From Bacillus sp. ISL-7 (lineage in GTDB: Bacteria > Bacillota > Bacilli > Bacillales_B > DSM-18226), in contig NZ_JAGGQW010000028.1 of the NCBI RefSeq assembly GCF_018613065.1, positions 1 through 64,000 on the forward strand: a stretch of 64,000 bases of DNA, in the 5' to 3' direction. Under the pieces are notes generated by a model. The model was not told where the DNA came from. It saw only the letters and a program-made list of their open reading frames with translations, and did no database searches. The translations under genes and the position numbers were made by a program. Shown piece after piece: positions 1-9,549 of this stretch; the stretch's first letter is position 1; every line of letters starts with the position of its first letter.

Positions 1-20
1 TCGGATTTGTCGACAGTCTG

Positions 21-50
21 AAGCTCCGGAAATTTTTCCGGAGCTTTTCT
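21..50 (+). terminator. Intrinsic terminator of the gene upstream of the window
   Basis: A GC-rich inverted repeat (AAGCTCCGG ... CCGGAGCTT) is followed by TTTTC on the plus strand. It probably ends a plus-strand gene lying left of the window that converges on pbpG. Confidence 0.7.
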
Positions 51-64
51 ATATTTAGATTTGT

Positions 65-2134
65 TTAACTCCATGGCATAATCTTTTTGTACCATGGCAC
101 TTTCTTGTTGGTATCTTTATGATTTGCAGGCGCGGATTGATGATGGTTGAGATGCTCTGTGCAGTATTCGGTAGGCTCCGTTCCTGCGACAAAATAGGTA
201 AAGCGGCGTACTGGACAATCCTTTGTCGCCAGTTTGCCATTCTCAGGATTGACATAAACCCCTTTGACACCTTCTTTTGGTGCTTTAAACGCCTTCACGG
301 GCTTGCCTTTTAAGGCTTCTTCCATAAAATTAGCCCAGATATTCTTAGCGTATGTTTTTTCCGCGACCAGCTCAATCGGTTTTCCCATATCGTAGCCGGC
401 CCAAACAGCGGTAACCAGCTGCGGCGAGTAGCCAATCATCCAGCTATCCGTTTCCGTTGAGCCTGATTTACCTGCATAAGGGCGCGAAATATCCTTAATG
501 ACCGTGCTGCCGGTTACCTTGGCATAGCCGTTTAACTTCGGATCAAAAATCCCCGTCAACATTTGCGTCATTACAAAAGCCTTTGCTGGGTCCAAAACCT
601 TTTTCGTCTCATTTTCTTTTTCAAAAATGACATTGCCATTGTAGTCTTCCACTCTGGTAATTAAGGTTGGATTCACCTTTTTTCCACCATTTGCAAACAG
701 ACTATAGGCATTCGCCATTTCGATGACCCTTACACCTGAAGTCCCCAAAGCGAGTGAGGGAACACGAGCCATTTTGGATGAAAGGCCAAATTTCTTAGCC
801 GTTTCAATTAAGGTATCTTCTCCTAAAAATAAATGCGTTTTGACGGCAAAGATATTATCAGAAACAGCAAGTGCTTGGGCGAGGGTGATTTCGCCGTCGG
901 CATACTTATTGTTAAAGTTATGCGGGGTATAATCAGCCTGGCCATCGTCAAAATGGAAGGTCGTAAACTCACTGCGCATCGTCGAGGATGGAGTGAACCC
1001 ATGCTCAAGGGCTGCATAATAAAGCAGCGGCTTGATCGTGGAGCCTGGCTGCCTGATTGCCTGAACGGCGCGGTTAAACGGGCTCTTTTCATAATCCCTG
1101 CCGCCAACCATCGCTTTCACATAGCCGTTTTTTGGATCCATTGCAACTAAACCCACTTGAATTTCCGAGAGATTCGCGACATATTTATGAACCTGACTTT
1201 CGGCTGCCTCCTGCTGTTTGCGATTAAGCGTGGTATAGACTTTTAATCCGCCGAGGGCGATTGTGCGGTCATCTAAATGTAATTGATTTTTTAAGGCATT
1301 TCTGACAGCATCCTGAAAATAAGGAGCCACCTTCACTTTTTGTGTGTTATGAGCGCCGACAATTGTCAGCGGCTGCATGGCAGCATCTATTGCTTCTTTT
1401 TTCTTGATGTAATGATTCGTTACCATACTTTTCAAAATAATCGTCTGGCGCTTTTTGGCATGTTCCATCGAGGCCAGCGGAGAGTAGATTCCCGGCCCCT
1501 TTGGAATTCCGGCGAGCATGCTCGCTTCCGCAAGGTTTAAGTCAGCTGCATCTTTTCCAAAATAATATTGACTGGCCGCCTGTACACCATAGGCACCGTT
1601 GCCATAATAAATCGTATTTAAATAGCCTTCGAGAATTTCCTTTTTTGAATAATTCATCTCAATGCGGATCGTATAAAAAGCCTCGTGCAGCTTCCGTGTC
1701 CACGTTTTATCGTGTTCGAGAAATAGATTTCGGGCATATTGCTGGGTAATTGTGCTTGCCCCCTGTACCTTTGAGAAGGCTTGAATATCGGCTAAGACAG
1801 CACCCCCAATACGCTTAAAATCGAAGCCATGGTGCTCGTAAAAATTTTTATCCTCAATCGAGATCGTTGCCGCGACAATATCCGGTGAAATATCCTCTAA
1901 CCGGGCCCAATACCGTTTTTGGCCACTATTACTTTCGCCAATCAATGTCCCGTCATCCGCGAAGAAAAGGGTCGATTGCGGCACAGCGAGCGGCGGCGCG
2001 CCGAGGATTTTTGCATAGGCCAGAATTCCAAGGAAGAGAATAAGCATACAAATCATGCCTATCAAACTGATGATAATAGCTGCCCGCAAATATTTAATCG
2101 TCTTCCGAAACCCTTGATCAGTCATGATTTCCAC
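65..2134 (-). CDS. pbpG: Class A penicillin-binding protein PbpG (PBP2d-like)
   Basis: Bifunctional peptidoglycan glycosyltransferase/transpeptidase anchored in the membrane; in B. subtilis PbpG helps build spore peptidoglycan. The 689-residue protein has one membrane segment at about 18-42. The GT51 domain has catalytic Glu94 in IEDKNFYEHHG and the QGASTITQQ motif. The transpeptidase domain has S365-TIK, S425-DN and K556-SG. The first codon is GTG at 2134 (MEIMT, parallel to MDAMT of B. subtilis PbpG) with GGTGAG upstream; ATG at 2125 is an alternative. It is divergent from speE, as in B. subtilis, and ends in a basic tail. Confidence 0.93.
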   Translation of the reverse strand: MEIMTDQGFRKTIKYLRAAIIISLIGMICMLILFLGILAYAKILGAPPLAVPQSTLFFADDGTLIGESNSGQKRYWARLEDISPDIVAATISIEDKNFYEHHGFDFKRIGGAVLADIQAFSKVQGASTITQQYARNLFLEHDKTWTRKLHEAFYTIRIEMNYSKKEILEGYLNTIYYGNGAYGVQAASQYYFGKDAADLNLAEASMLAGIPKGPGIYSPLASMEHAKKRQTIILKSMVTNHYIKKKEAIDAAMQPLTIVGAHNTQKVKVAPYFQDAVRNALKNQLHLDDRTIALGGLKVYTTLNRKQQEAAESQVHKYVANLSEIQVGLVAMDPKNGYVKAMVGGRDYEKSPFNRAVQAIRQPGSTIKPLLYYAALEHGFTPSSTMRSEFTTFHFDDGQADYTPHNFNNKYADGEITLAQALAVSDNIFAVKTHLFLGEDTLIETAKKFGLSSKMARVPSLALGTSGVRVIEMANAYSLFANGGKKVNPTLITRVEDYNGNVIFEKENETKKVLDPAKAFVMTQMLTGIFDPKLNGYAKVTGSTVIKDISRPYAGKSGSTETDSWMIGYSPQLVTAVWAGYDMGKPIELVAEKTYAKNIWANFMEEALKGKPVKAFKAPKEGVKGVYVNPENGKLATKDCPVRRFTYFVAGTEPTEYCTEHLNHHQSAPANHKDTNKKVPWYKKIMPWS

Positions 2135-2256
2135 TATATCTCACCACCGTATTTCCAGATTTTAAAAAAATAGATAGTAATAGTATTGAAAAAATAGAGT
2201 CATTTTAAACATTTAATGTAGGATTTATTTAAATTTTGCTAGACTTTTTGGTGTGA

Positions 2257-2285
2257 TTGTAATTCAATAGTTTGGGTACTATAAA
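2257..2285 (+). promoter_or_regulatory. Predicted sigma-A promoter of speE-speB
   Basis: TTGTAA (2257-2262), a 17-bp spacer and TATAAA (2280-2285) lie about 60 bp before speE in the pbpG-speE divergent spacer. Pattern match only. Confidence 0.5.
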
Positions 2286-2349
2286 ATTGAAGTGATTACT
2301 TTGTAATTAACTAGAGGCTTAAATAGAATGAAGTGAAAGGAAGATGAAC

Positions 2350-3177
2350 ATGTCAATTTGGTTTACAGAAAAGCAAACCGAAAACTTTGGAATCACCATG
2401 AAAGTAAATAAAACCTTACATACAGAACAAACGGAATTTCAAAAGCTCGATATGATTGAAACAGAAGAGTGGGGCAACATGCTGTTATTAGACGACATGG
2501 TGATGACTTCTGTCCGCGATGAGTTTGTTTACCATGAAATGGTGGCACACGTTCCTTTATTTACACACCCGAACCCTGAGAATGTTCTTGTTGTCGGCGG
2601 CGGCGATGGCGGTGTGATTCGTGAAGTGTTAAAGCACCCAAGCGTGAAGAAAGCGACGCTTGTTGATATTGATGGCAAAGTAATTGAGTACTCAAAGAAA
2701 TTCCTTCCGGAGATTGCCGGGATGCTTGATGACCCGCGCGTGGATGTCCAAGTCGACGACGGATTCATGCACATTGCGAAAAGCGAAAATGAGTATGACG
2801 TTATTATGGTTGACTCAACCGAACCAGTCGGACCAGCGGTTAACCTATTTACAAAAGGTTTCTATGCAGGCATCTCGAAGGCGTTGAAAGAAGACGGAAT
2901 TTTTGTGGCTCAGTCTGATAATCCGTGGTTTAAAGCAGATTTAATCCGTAACGTACAACGCGACGTTCGTGAAATCTTCCCAATTACACGGCTATATGTT
3001 GCAAATATCCCAACATACCCAAGCGGCTTATGGGCCTTCACGATCGGATCAAAGAAATACGATCCATTAGAAGTAAGCGAAGACCGCTTCCACGAAATCG
3101 AAACAAAATACTACACAAAAGAGCTTCACAAAGCAGCATTCGTACTGCCTAAGTTTGTTGGGGATTTAGTGAAGTAA
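2350..3177 (+). CDS. speE: Spermidine synthase (polyamine aminopropyltransferase)
   Basis: Transfers the aminopropyl group of decarboxylated S-adenosylmethionine to putrescine, giving spermidine in the cytoplasm. The 275-residue protein aligns along its whole length with B. subtilis SpeE. GGGDGG (83-88) is the nucleotide-binding loop and D155 in VDSTEP is the expected catalytic aspartate. Two ATGs are possible, at 2344 and 2350. AAAGGAAG directly abuts the first but sits about 7 nt from the second, so 2350 is preferred. speB follows after a repeat-filled spacer; together they form the agmatine-to-spermidine route. Confidence 0.95.
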   Translation: MSIWFTEKQTENFGITMKVNKTLHTEQTEFQKLDMIETEEWGNMLLLDDMVMTSVRDEFVYHEMVAHVPLFTHPNPENVLVVGGGDGGVIREVLKHPSVKKATLVDIDGKVIEYSKKFLPEIAGMLDDPRVDVQVDDGFMHIAKSENEYDVIMVDSTEPVGPAVNLFTKGFYAGISKALKEDGIFVAQSDNPWFKADLIRNVQRDVREIFPITRLYVANIPTYPSGLWAFTIGSKKYDPLEVSEDRFHEIETKYYTKELHKAAFVLPKFVGDLVK

Positions 3178-3190
3178 TGTCAAGGGGGCA

Positions 3191-3362
3191 ACCCCCAAAT
3201 AGGCTTATTGAAGACAAAAGTGAGCTAGAAAAGCAACAAAATGTCGCCAATAGAGCTTATTGGAGACAAAACTGAGCTAAAAAAGCACCAAAATGTCGCC
3301 AATAGAGCTTATTGGAGACAAAACTAAGCTAAAAAAGCACCAAAGTGTCGCCAATAGAGCGG
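3191..3362 (+). repeat. 52-bp tandem array, CCAATA-TATTGG family
   Basis: Three consecutive units of 52 bp (starting at 3191, 3243 and 3295, with a partial at 3347) share GTCGCCAATAGAGCTTATTG followed by GAGACAAAA and an A-rich half. Each contains the inverted pair CCAATA/TATTGG. The unit has the same length as, and is alignable with, the array at 35665-35936. It fills most of the speE-speB spacer. Confidence 0.85.
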
Positions 3363-3448
3363 GTTGCAACAAAAAAGTATAATATATGATGGCAAAGTGC
3401 CGCCAAGTAACTGGGCACCGCCTCTAATAGAAAGTGGGGAATACATAG

Positions 3449-4321
3449 ATGCGTTTTGATGAGGCGTATTCAGGGAATGTGTTTATTAAGAGTCATCCAA
3501 ATTTTGAGGAGAGTCAGGTTGTTCTGTACGGGATGCCGATGGATTGGACGGTTAGTTATCGTCCGGGGTCACGTTTTGGTCCGGCCCGTATCCGTGAGGT
3601 GTCGATTGGTTTAGAAGAGTACAGTGCCTATCTTGACCGTGAACTTGAGGAAGTAAAATATTACGATGCTGGCGATATTCCGCTTCCATTCGGGAATCCG
3701 CAAAAGAGCATTGATATCATTGAAGATTTTGTCGACCAAGTCCTTGCTGCCGGCAAGTTTCCGCTAGGCATGGGCGGCGAGCATCTGGTCTCATGGCCAG
3801 TCATGAAAGCTATGTATAAAAAGTATCCGGATCTAGCGATTATCCATTTTGATGCCCATACCGATTTGCGTGAGCAGTATGAAGGCGAGCCGTTGTCGCA
3901 CTCAACCCCAATCCGCAAGATTGCGGAACATATCGGGCCGAACAACGTTTATTCCTTCGGGATCCGTTCAGGGATGAAGGAAGAGTTTGAGTGGGCGAAG
4001 CAAAACGGGATGCATATTTCGAAGTTTGAAGTGCTTGAGCCATTAAAAGAAATCCTGCCGACACTTGCCGGACGTCCGGTTTATGTGACGATTGACATCG
4101 ATGTCCTTGATCCAGCGCATGCACCTGGCACAGGTACGGTTGATTGCGGCGGGATCACTTCGAAAGAGCTGCTTGCTTCGATTCATGCGATTGCCCGTTC
4201 TGAAGTGAACGTTGTCGGCGGGGACCTGGTTGAGGTTGCGCCAATCTACGACCCATCCGAGCAAACAGCCAATACAGCGAGCAAGTTAATTCGTGAAATG
4301 CTGCTTGGCTGGGTGAAATAA
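3449..4321 (+). CDS. speB: Agmatinase
   Basis: Hydrolyses agmatine to putrescine and urea, feeding SpeE. This 290-residue ureohydrolase has the expected binuclear manganese ligands: H112 in GGEH, D135/H137/D139 in HFDAHTD, and D216/D218 in DIDVLDPAHAPGTGT. Length equals that of B. subtilis SpeB. The ATG follows GTGGGGAAT. Co-directional with speE, 271 nt downstream of it. Confidence 0.95.
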   Translation: MRFDEAYSGNVFIKSHPNFEESQVVLYGMPMDWTVSYRPGSRFGPARIREVSIGLEEYSAYLDRELEEVKYYDAGDIPLPFGNPQKSIDIIEDFVDQVLAAGKFPLGMGGEHLVSWPVMKAMYKKYPDLAIIHFDAHTDLREQYEGEPLSHSTPIRKIAEHIGPNNVYSFGIRSGMKEEFEWAKQNGMHISKFEVLEPLKEILPTLAGRPVYVTIDIDVLDPAHAPGTGTVDCGGITSKELLASIHAIARSEVNVVGGDLVEVAPIYDPSEQTANTASKLIREMLLGWVK

Positions 4322-4330
4322 ACAGAAAAT

Positions 4331-4366
4331 TCGAAGCGCCTAGGCGCTGGAGCTGGCCAATTCTCA
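4331..4366. repeat. Short copy of a GCGCTGGAGCTG-type Bacillaceae repeat
   Basis: GAAGCGCCTAGGCGCTGGAG followed by CTGGCC reads like the two joined ends of the longer element at 15561-15708 (GGAGGCGCC ... GGGCGCCGGAGCTAGAC). It is directly followed by AATTCTCAA, which also follows the copy at 21466. The rest of the speB-ywiB spacer shows nothing I can name. Confidence 0.6.
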
Positions 4367-4542
4367 AACTTAAGTTGCCTGACCCTTTTTGAGGGCGGGC
4401 ATTTTTTGATTTGTGCCCCAGCAATGTTTATAATAGAAAAAGTATGCAATAATGCAGTTAAGTCAATTACTAGGACTAGAACCATTCCAAAGAGTGTTAC
4501 TGAGTTCCTTTTTAAAAAAGAAAAAAGGAAGTGCGATTTCGT

Positions 4543-4968
4543 TTGTCTAGTACGGAAATTCCTATGAAAATTAATGTGAAAACGACGATTCATCAGCATG
4601 GGGGCAAGGAAGTCTATGAGCTGGCGGTGTTTGGCCGTTATATGCAAAAAGATGGGGCCTCGTTTCTTAAGTATGAAGAGGTGCAGGAAGAGGGCAATGT
4701 TCGGACGATTGTGAAGGTGGCTGGGGATGAGGCGCTGATTTTGCGCGGTGGTGCGGTGAAGATGCGTTTGCCGTTTCGCTTGCACAAGAAGCTTCGCGGC
4801 AGTTATGAAATGCCGTTTGGTACCTTTGAGACGATGACGCTGGCTAAGCGGATTGAGCATTCGGATGGCTTGATTGATATCCTTTATGATTTTACGATGC
4901 AGGGCTCGCATGCCGGTACATACCATTTGGAAATTACCTTTCAGGAGGATAAACATGAACATAGTTGA
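4543..4968 (+). CDS. ywiB: YwiB family protein (DUF1934, beta-barrel)
   Basis: Small cytoplasmic DUF1934 protein of unknown function, 141 residues from TTG 4543. B. subtilis YwiB is 142 residues and occupies the same place before argS. The TTG lies about 9 nt after AGGAAG and gives an N-terminus ([16 protein letters not shown]) that aligns with B. subtilis. GTG 4531 touches the SD and is less likely; ATG 4564 is possible. The GAVKMR region is conserved. The end overlaps argS by 14 nt, so the two are translationally coupled. Confidence 0.8.
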   Translation: MSSTEIPMKINVKTTIHQHGGKEVYELAVFGRYMQKDGASFLKYEEVQEEGNVRTIVKVAGDEALILRGGAVKMRLPFRLHKKLRGSYEMPFGTFETMTLAKRIEHSDGLIDILYDFTMQGSHAGTYHLEITFQEDKHEHS

Positions 4969-6625
4969 ACAAGTACAAAGTAAGTTAAAGGAAGAGATTC
5001 GCGCGGCGGTGTTGAAGGCGGGTCTGGCAACGGAGGAGCAGATTCCTGCTGTGGTTCTTGAAACGCCGAAGGAGAAGGTGCACGGTGATTATTCGACGAA
5101 TATGGCGATGCAGCTGACTCGTGTTGCGAAGAAGGCGCCAAGAGTGATCGCGGAAGCATTGATTGAGAATATAGACCGCTCAAAGGCTTCGATTGAAAAA
5201 ATTGAACTGGCGGGGCCGGGGTTTATTAATTTTTATATGAATAATAGTTATTTAACGGAGCTGATTCCGACGGTTCTAAAGGCTGGTGAGCGGTACGGTG
5301 AGACCACGGTTGGCGGCAACGAGAAAATTATGGTGGAGTTCGTGTCTGCCAATCCAACGGGTGACTTGCACCTGGGTCATGCCCGCGGTGCAGCGGTCGG
5401 CGATTCGTTATGTAACATTTTGGACAAAGCGGGCTATGATGTTTCGCGTGAGTACTATATTAATGACGCTGGGAACCAGATTAATAATCTGGCACTGTCG
5501 GTGGAAGCACGGTATTTCCAGGCACTTGGTTTGGAAAAAGAAATGCCGGAGGGCGGTTACCATGGTACCGATATTATTGGCATTGGGAAAACTTTGGCTG
5601 AAGAATTTGGCGACAAGTATGTGCATGTTTCCGTTGAAGAGCGCCAGGAATTTTTCCGTGAGTACGGTCTGAAATATGAAATGGCGAAGTTGAAGCAGGA
5701 CCTTGAGGATTTCCGCGTGGGCTTTGATGTGTGGTACTCGGAGACGTCTCTTTATAAAAATGGAAAAATTGATGAGGCGTTGGCAGCATTGCGTGCGAGC
5801 GGTTATGTGTATGAGGAAGACGGTGCGACTTGGCTCCGTTCGACGGACTTTGGCGATGACAAGGACCGTGTGTTAATTAAGCAGGATGGATCGTATACGT
5901 ATTTGACGCCGGATATTGCTTACCATAAGGACAAGTTAGGCCGCGGCTTTGAGAAGTTGATTAATATTTGGGGCGCGGATCACCATGGCTATATTCCAAG
6001 GATGAAGGCGGCGATTCAGGCGCTCGGGTTTAGCCGCGAGGCGCTTGAGGTGGAAATCATTCAGCTGGTTCACCTTTATAAAAATGGCGAGAAGATGAAG
6101 ATGAGTAAGCGGACCGGGAAAGCGGTCACGATGCGTGATTTGGTTGATGAGGTCGGCCTTGATGCGACGCGTTATTTCTTTGCGATGCGCAGCTCGGATA
6201 CGCATATGGATTTTGATTTGGATTTAGCGGTGTCGGAATCGAATGAAAATCCGGTTTATTATGCGCATTATGCCCATGCACGGATTTCTAGTATTCTGCG
6301 TTCTGGTGAGGAGCAGGGTGTTCGTGTTGATTCGGATGCGGATTTTTCGTTAGTGGCATCGGAGAAGGAAATGGATTTATTGAAGAAGCTTGGTGAGTTT
6401 CCGTTGGCTGTTGGCGAGGCTGCACAGAAGCGTGTCCCACACCGGATTACCAACTATATCTTTGATTTAGCGTCGACGTTCCACAGTTTTTATAATGCGG
6501 AAAAAGTGCTCGACCTTGATAATGTAGAGCGTACTAAAGCACGCCTCGCGTTGGTGCGAGCGGTGCAGATTACACTCCGCAATGCGCTGGCGTTGATTGG
6601 GGTTTCAGCTCCTGAAAAAATGTAA
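4955..6625 (+). CDS. argS: Arginyl-tRNA synthetase
   Basis: Class I synthetase charging tRNA-Arg. The 556-residue protein matches B. subtilis ArgS in length. It has the N-terminal Add1 domain, a HIGH-like HLGH in [13 protein letters not shown], and KMSKRTG as the KMSKS loop, then the helical anticodon-binding domain with a C-terminal ALxxIGVxxPEKM. The start is the ATG after AGGAGGATAAAC, inside the end of ywiB. No T-box leader is visible upstream. Confidence 0.96.
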   Translation: MNIVEQVQSKLKEEIRAAVLKAGLATEEQIPAVVLETPKEKVHGDYSTNMAMQLTRVAKKAPRVIAEALIENIDRSKASIEKIELAGPGFINFYMNNSYLTELIPTVLKAGERYGETTVGGNEKIMVEFVSANPTGDLHLGHARGAAVGDSLCNILDKAGYDVSREYYINDAGNQINNLALSVEARYFQALGLEKEMPEGGYHGTDIIGIGKTLAEEFGDKYVHVSVEERQEFFREYGLKYEMAKLKQDLEDFRVGFDVWYSETSLYKNGKIDEALAALRASGYVYEEDGATWLRSTDFGDDKDRVLIKQDGSYTYLTPDIAYHKDKLGRGFEKLINIWGADHHGYIPRMKAAIQALGFSREALEVEIIQLVHLYKNGEKMKMSKRTGKAVTMRDLVDEVGLDATRYFFAMRSSDTHMDFDLDLAVSESNENPVYYAHYAHARISSILRSGEEQGVRVDSDADFSLVASEKEMDLLKKLGEFPLAVGEAAQKRVPHRITNYIFDLASTFHSFYNAEKVLDLDNVERTKARLALVRAVQITLRNALALIGVSAPEKM

Positions 6626-6633
6626 ATGATGAT

Positions 6634-6665
6634 GGCTCCCTTACTTGGTTAAGGGGGCTTTTTAT
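6634..6665 (+). terminator. Intrinsic terminator of argS
   Basis: GCTCCCTTA, a short loop and TAAGGGGGC, followed by TTTTTATT, just after the argS stop. Confidence 0.75.
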
Positions 6666-6709
6666 TGTGGGTGATGTTATTGTTGTGTGAATATTTGGAA
6701 TTATGGGGA

Positions 6710-6845
6710 GTGGACAGTAAATTTTTAATAGTGGACAGTAAATTGAATAAAGTCGACAGTAAATCGAAGTGTGGACAGTAAACTGGTAAAAGCGGACAGT
6801 AAATTGAATAAAGTCGACAGTAAATCGTAGACCTGGACAGTAACC
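6710..6845. repeat. Phased array of the word GACAGTAAA
   Basis: Seven copies of (G/C)GACAGTAA(A/C) begin at 6713, 6734, 6755, 6774, 6795, 6816 and 6836, giving spacings of 21, 21, 19, 21, 21 and 20 bp. Sequences between the words vary. It fills the argS-sspH spacer between the argS terminator and the sspH promoter. Two more copies, also 21 bp apart, occur at 55593. Confidence 0.85.
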
Positions 6846-6890
6846 TGAAAAACAGGCAAAATTTATCAAAGTAAACTTGTCCCTATTTAT

Positions 6891-6919
6891 GAATATTACC
6901 TAATAAAAGGCAAATACTA
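6891..6919 (+). promoter_or_regulatory. Candidate sigma-G promoter of the sspH-like gene
   Basis: GAATA (6891-6895), a 17-bp spacer and AATACTA (6913-6919) fit the forespore sigma-G pattern gHATR-N17/18-CATNNTA with one mismatch. Position and the spore-protein gene downstream support the reading. Confidence 0.45.
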
Positions 6920-6953
6920 GTAGGGAACTTTGAGCGAGGAGTGGATGAAGCGG

Positions 6954-7133
6954 ATGAATGTGGGAAGAGCGAAGGAGATCGTCGAATCTGCCGACATGTT
7001 TAATGTCACTTACGAGGGGAAGCCTGTGATCATTCAACATGTCGATGAGGCCACACAAGTGGCGCGAATATACTCAAGAACGGACCCGGACAATGAGCGG
7101 GAAGTTCCTGTTTTAAACTTAATTGAGGAATAG
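6954..7133 (+). CDS. sspH: H-type small acid-soluble spore protein
   Basis: 59 residues beginning MNVGRAKEIVES and containing VTYEGKPVIIQHVDE and ARIY. This matches the H-type SASP family (B. subtilis SspH, 59 residues), minor proteins of the spore core made in the forespore. ATG 6954 is chosen because GGAGTGG lies about 10 nt upstream and the family starts at MNxxRAKEI. Upstream in-frame TTG 6930 and ATG 6945 have poorer SD spacing. It is flanked by its own candidate sigma-G promoter and a strong terminator. B. subtilis does not have this gene at this position. Confidence 0.88.
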   Translation: MNVGRAKEIVESADMFNVTYEGKPVIIQHVDEATQVARIYSRTDPDNEREVPVLNLIEE

Positions 7134-7137
7134 AAAA

Positions 7138-7168
7138 GAGTCTTCGAAGTCGTTCGAAGACTTTTTTA
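7138..7168. terminator. Bidirectional terminator between sspH and uvsE
   Basis: AGTCTTCGAA-GTCG-TTCGAAGACT is flanked by A-rich and T-rich runs, so it can end both the plus-strand sspH transcript and the minus-strand uvsE transcript. Confidence 0.85.
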
Positions 7169-7200
7169 ATTGTGTCTAGCCCAGGGACCAAACGGCTAGT

Positions 7201-8157
7201 CTATTTCACCTCAACAGCACCGCCGCTGACCCGTTTAAAGCCGCGGATCCGGCTGAGATCTTCGATTAATTTCAGGGCGGCTTGATCCTTTGCTTTGGCC
7301 TCAATCATGAAATCAATATCCGCACCGATTTCGCGCAGCATTTTCAAAAAAGGCATGATAAATTCCGGGTCAACAAAATCAGCGTGGGAGCGGAATTCCT
7401 TTTCGTTTTTTGGGGAGGAAATATGTACCTTCGGGATGTGGCGTGCATGCTCCCACGTCTGAAAAATCCGCGGCAGCAAATCTTCAAGTGCGGTTTCACA
7501 CAGATTGGCGATATGGTGATGATAATCGAATACAAACGGAATCGTTTCCTTTTCACAGGCGGCTAACGTTTCTTCAGCATTATACGTTTTATCATCATTT
7601 TCCAGCGTCATCACGCGTTTAATCGGCGCTGGCAGCTTGGTTAAGTTTTGATGGAATCGTGGTAAAGTTTTCCGTTTATCACCATATGCACCACCGATAT
7701 GGATATTAATCAGTCCTTCTTGCTCCAGTCCCATTGCTTCAAACATTCGGTAATGGTAACTCATGTCGATCACTGAATTGTCGGTAATTTTCGTTTGCGG
7801 TGAGGTAAACAAGGTAAATTGATTCGGATGAAAACTCACCCGCAGCCCTTTCCTTTTAACCAGTTCACCAATTTCCTGCCACAACGAATGAAAGGGGGTC
7901 ACAAAGTCCCAGTTCACTTCGGGATGGGTCGCTAGCGGGACAATCGAACTAGACATTCGATACAATTCAAGTTGATGAGCAATATTGTAGTAGAGCATCC
8001 TGAGGGTGTGGTCCAGATTTTGCTTCGTCACATCAAGCAATTTTTCCTGCCGTTCCTCGGGGCTTAACTGCTGATAACGAGTAAATGTTAGCGTCTTTGC
8101 GGGCGAAGCATCCCATAAGCTTATCGCATGCGAAACATACCCAAACCGAATCTTCAT
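7201..8157 (-). CDS. uvsE: UV DNA damage endonuclease UvsE
   Basis: TIM-barrel endonuclease that nicks 5' of UV photoproducts and starts an excision repair route independent of UvrABC; in B. subtilis it protects spores. The 318-residue protein matches YwjD/UvsE with [19 protein letters not shown] at the start, [31 protein letters not shown] and a metal-binding DYHHH. ATG 8157 sits 7 nt after AAAGGAG; TTG 8163 upstream in frame is less likely. It is followed on the minus strand by the bidirectional terminator, and cls lies just upstream, so both may share a transcript. Confidence 0.93.
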   Translation of the reverse strand: MKIRFGYVSHAISLWDASPAKTLTFTRYQQLSPEERQEKLLDVTKQNLDHTLRMLYYNIAHQLELYRMSSSIVPLATHPEVNWDFVTPFHSLWQEIGELVKRKGLRVSFHPNQFTLFTSPQTKITDNSVIDMSYHYRMFEAMGLEQEGLINIHIGGAYGDKRKTLPRFHQNLTKLPAPIKRVMTLENDDKTYNAEETLAACEKETIPFVFDYHHHIANLCETALEDLLPRIFQTWEHARHIPKVHISSPKNEKEFRSHADFVDPEFIMPFLKMLREIGADIDFMIEAKAKDQAALKLIEDLSRIRGFKRVSGGAVEVK

Positions 8158-8172
8158 AGACAAACTCCTTTC

Positions 8173-9375
8173 TTATAAAAAATAGGAAACGGCCGCGGCG
8201 ATGCCTTCTTTGATGGAGCGGACAGGGTTCGGTTTGTTAAGTTCAGCTAAGGTCAGTGCTTCTGAGTCATCAATGTCCTTTTTGAGAATATCCATCAAGC
8301 GCTCGATAAAGGCTGGGTCATAAATATAGCAATTGATTTCCTTGTTTAAATACATGCTTCGTTTATCAAAATTGGCGGTGCCGATGTCACACAGTTTGTC
8401 ATCAATGACGAGTGTTTTGGCATGATAAAAACCCTTTTTATATTGATAAACGGCCGCCCCCGCCCGAATCAGCTTCCGTAAATAACGGAATGATGCCTCT
8501 TGGACAAGCGGATGGTCAGCGGTATACGGGACGATGACAGAAAGCTGAACCCCGCGTTTTATGGCTGCAAGTAACTCGGCCAAAATCTTATGACATGGAA
8601 TAAAGTAGGGAGTGCCAATGATCATCGAATGGGTTGCTTTTTGAATCAGACGAAGATAATTTTGCTCTAATTGATTGGCTTCCGTTGGAATAAACTGATG
8701 GCGGACAGGACCATCAGCCAGGGTTGGGAAATAGGGCGTATTACCCATGATATCTTCCCCCGCATACTCGTGCCAATCAAGCAAAAACTCACTTTGTAAA
8801 AAATTTACGCTCCGGCCGGTAATTTTTAAATGGTAATCGCGCCAGATCCCCAAGGAAGGCTCTTCGTCAATATATTCCTTCCCAACGTTATAACCGCCAA
8901 GATACCCAATTTCCCCGTCAATAATCGTAATCTTGCGGTGATTTCGAATCTGCGAAGAATAAAAAAGGAAGGGGAGCCTGATTGTATTGCTAAAAGCAAA
9001 TCGAACACCCGCCTCCTGCAAAGACTTAACGGCCTCCTTCCTCACCTTCCAGCTGCCAAGCCGGTCAATAAGCAGCCGAACTTCGACCCCGGCCTGGGCC
9101 TTTTCTTTTAAAATAGAGAAAAACTCCTGACTAATCGCATCGTCTTTAACGATATAAAATAGCACATGAATATGCTTTTTCGCGTTCCGCAGTTCATGGA
9201 AATAGTCGGCGAATAACTTCTTTCCGTGGGTGAAAATATCAAAATTCCCATGTATGATGGCTGTTTCTCTTCGACTGACAATGGAAAGATGCTTCCTTTT
9301 ACCTAAAATAAAATCTAAAACAAGCCATAGAATGATGAGAAAAATAAGTACGCTCGAAAAGAGTGCAAACGTCAT
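8173..9375 (-). CDS. clsB: Phospholipase D-family cardiolipin synthase (YwjE/ClsB-like)
   Basis: Probable minor cardiolipin synthase joining two phosphatidylglycerols at the membrane. The 400-residue protein has one N-terminal membrane segment (about 3-22) and two PLD motifs: HRKITIIDG...GGYN near 150 and HAKTLVIDD...GTANFDKRS near 320. B. subtilis YwjE has the same size and neighbour (uvsE). ATG 9375 follows GGAGGAAAG by about 7 nt; the in-frame TTG 9393 overlaps the SD and is rejected. It lies 15 nt upstream of uvsE and is divergent from fadF. Confidence 0.85.
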   Translation of the reverse strand: MTFALFSSVLIFLIILWLVLDFILGKRKHLSIVSRRETAIIHGNFDIFTHGKKLFADYFHELRNAKKHIHVLFYIVKDDAISQEFFSILKEKAQAGVEVRLLIDRLGSWKVRKEAVKSLQEAGVRFAFSNTIRLPFLFYSSQIRNHRKITIIDGEIGYLGGYNVGKEYIDEEPSLGIWRDYHLKITGRSVNFLQSEFLLDWHEYAGEDIMGNTPYFPTLADGPVRHQFIPTEANQLEQNYLRLIQKATHSMIIGTPYFIPCHKILAELLAAIKRGVQLSVIVPYTADHPLVQEASFRYLRKLIRAGAAVYQYKKGFYHAKTLVIDDKLCDIGTANFDKRSMYLNKEINCYIYDPAFIERLMDILKKDIDDSEALTLAELNKPNPVRSIKEGIAAAVSYFL

Positions 9376-9458
9376 CAGAATTCTTTCCTCCAATCAGTTT
9401 TGTTAGTTTTTCCGAAAGCGGTCATTTCTATAAGTTAGAGAAACTTTTCAAAAACTAT

Positions 9459-9486
9459 TTGACTGAATGCTCATTCATAATATAAT
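9459..9486 (+). promoter_or_regulatory. fadF promoter overlapped by a FadR-type operator
   Basis: TTGACT (9459-9464), a 16-bp spacer and TATAAT (9481-9486) form a sigma-A promoter. Its -35 and spacer coincide with TGACTGA-ATGC-TCATTCA (9460-9477). This matches the B. subtilis FadR box TGAATGA-MTAN-TCATTCA at 13 of 14 arm positions. Inference: transcription of fadF is repressed by FadR and relieved by long-chain acyl-CoA. Confidence 0.75.
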
Positions 9487-9549
9487 AGAGTTAAGTGTAG
9501 ATTCTGAAAATTAATTATTTTATAGAAGTTATCGGAAAGGGGCATTTGT

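Noticed and set aside
4440..4954. T-box leader for argS
   Set aside because: No T-box core sequence or antiterminator is visible; argS overlaps ywiB.
4246..4962. 238-codon minus-strand frame opposite ywiB and the speB end
   Set aside because: Crosses two real genes and a repeat; no SD or recognisable domain.
6570..6869. 99-codon minus-strand frame with FTVxxIQ heptads
   Set aside because: Antisense reading of the GACAGTAAA array and the end of argS.
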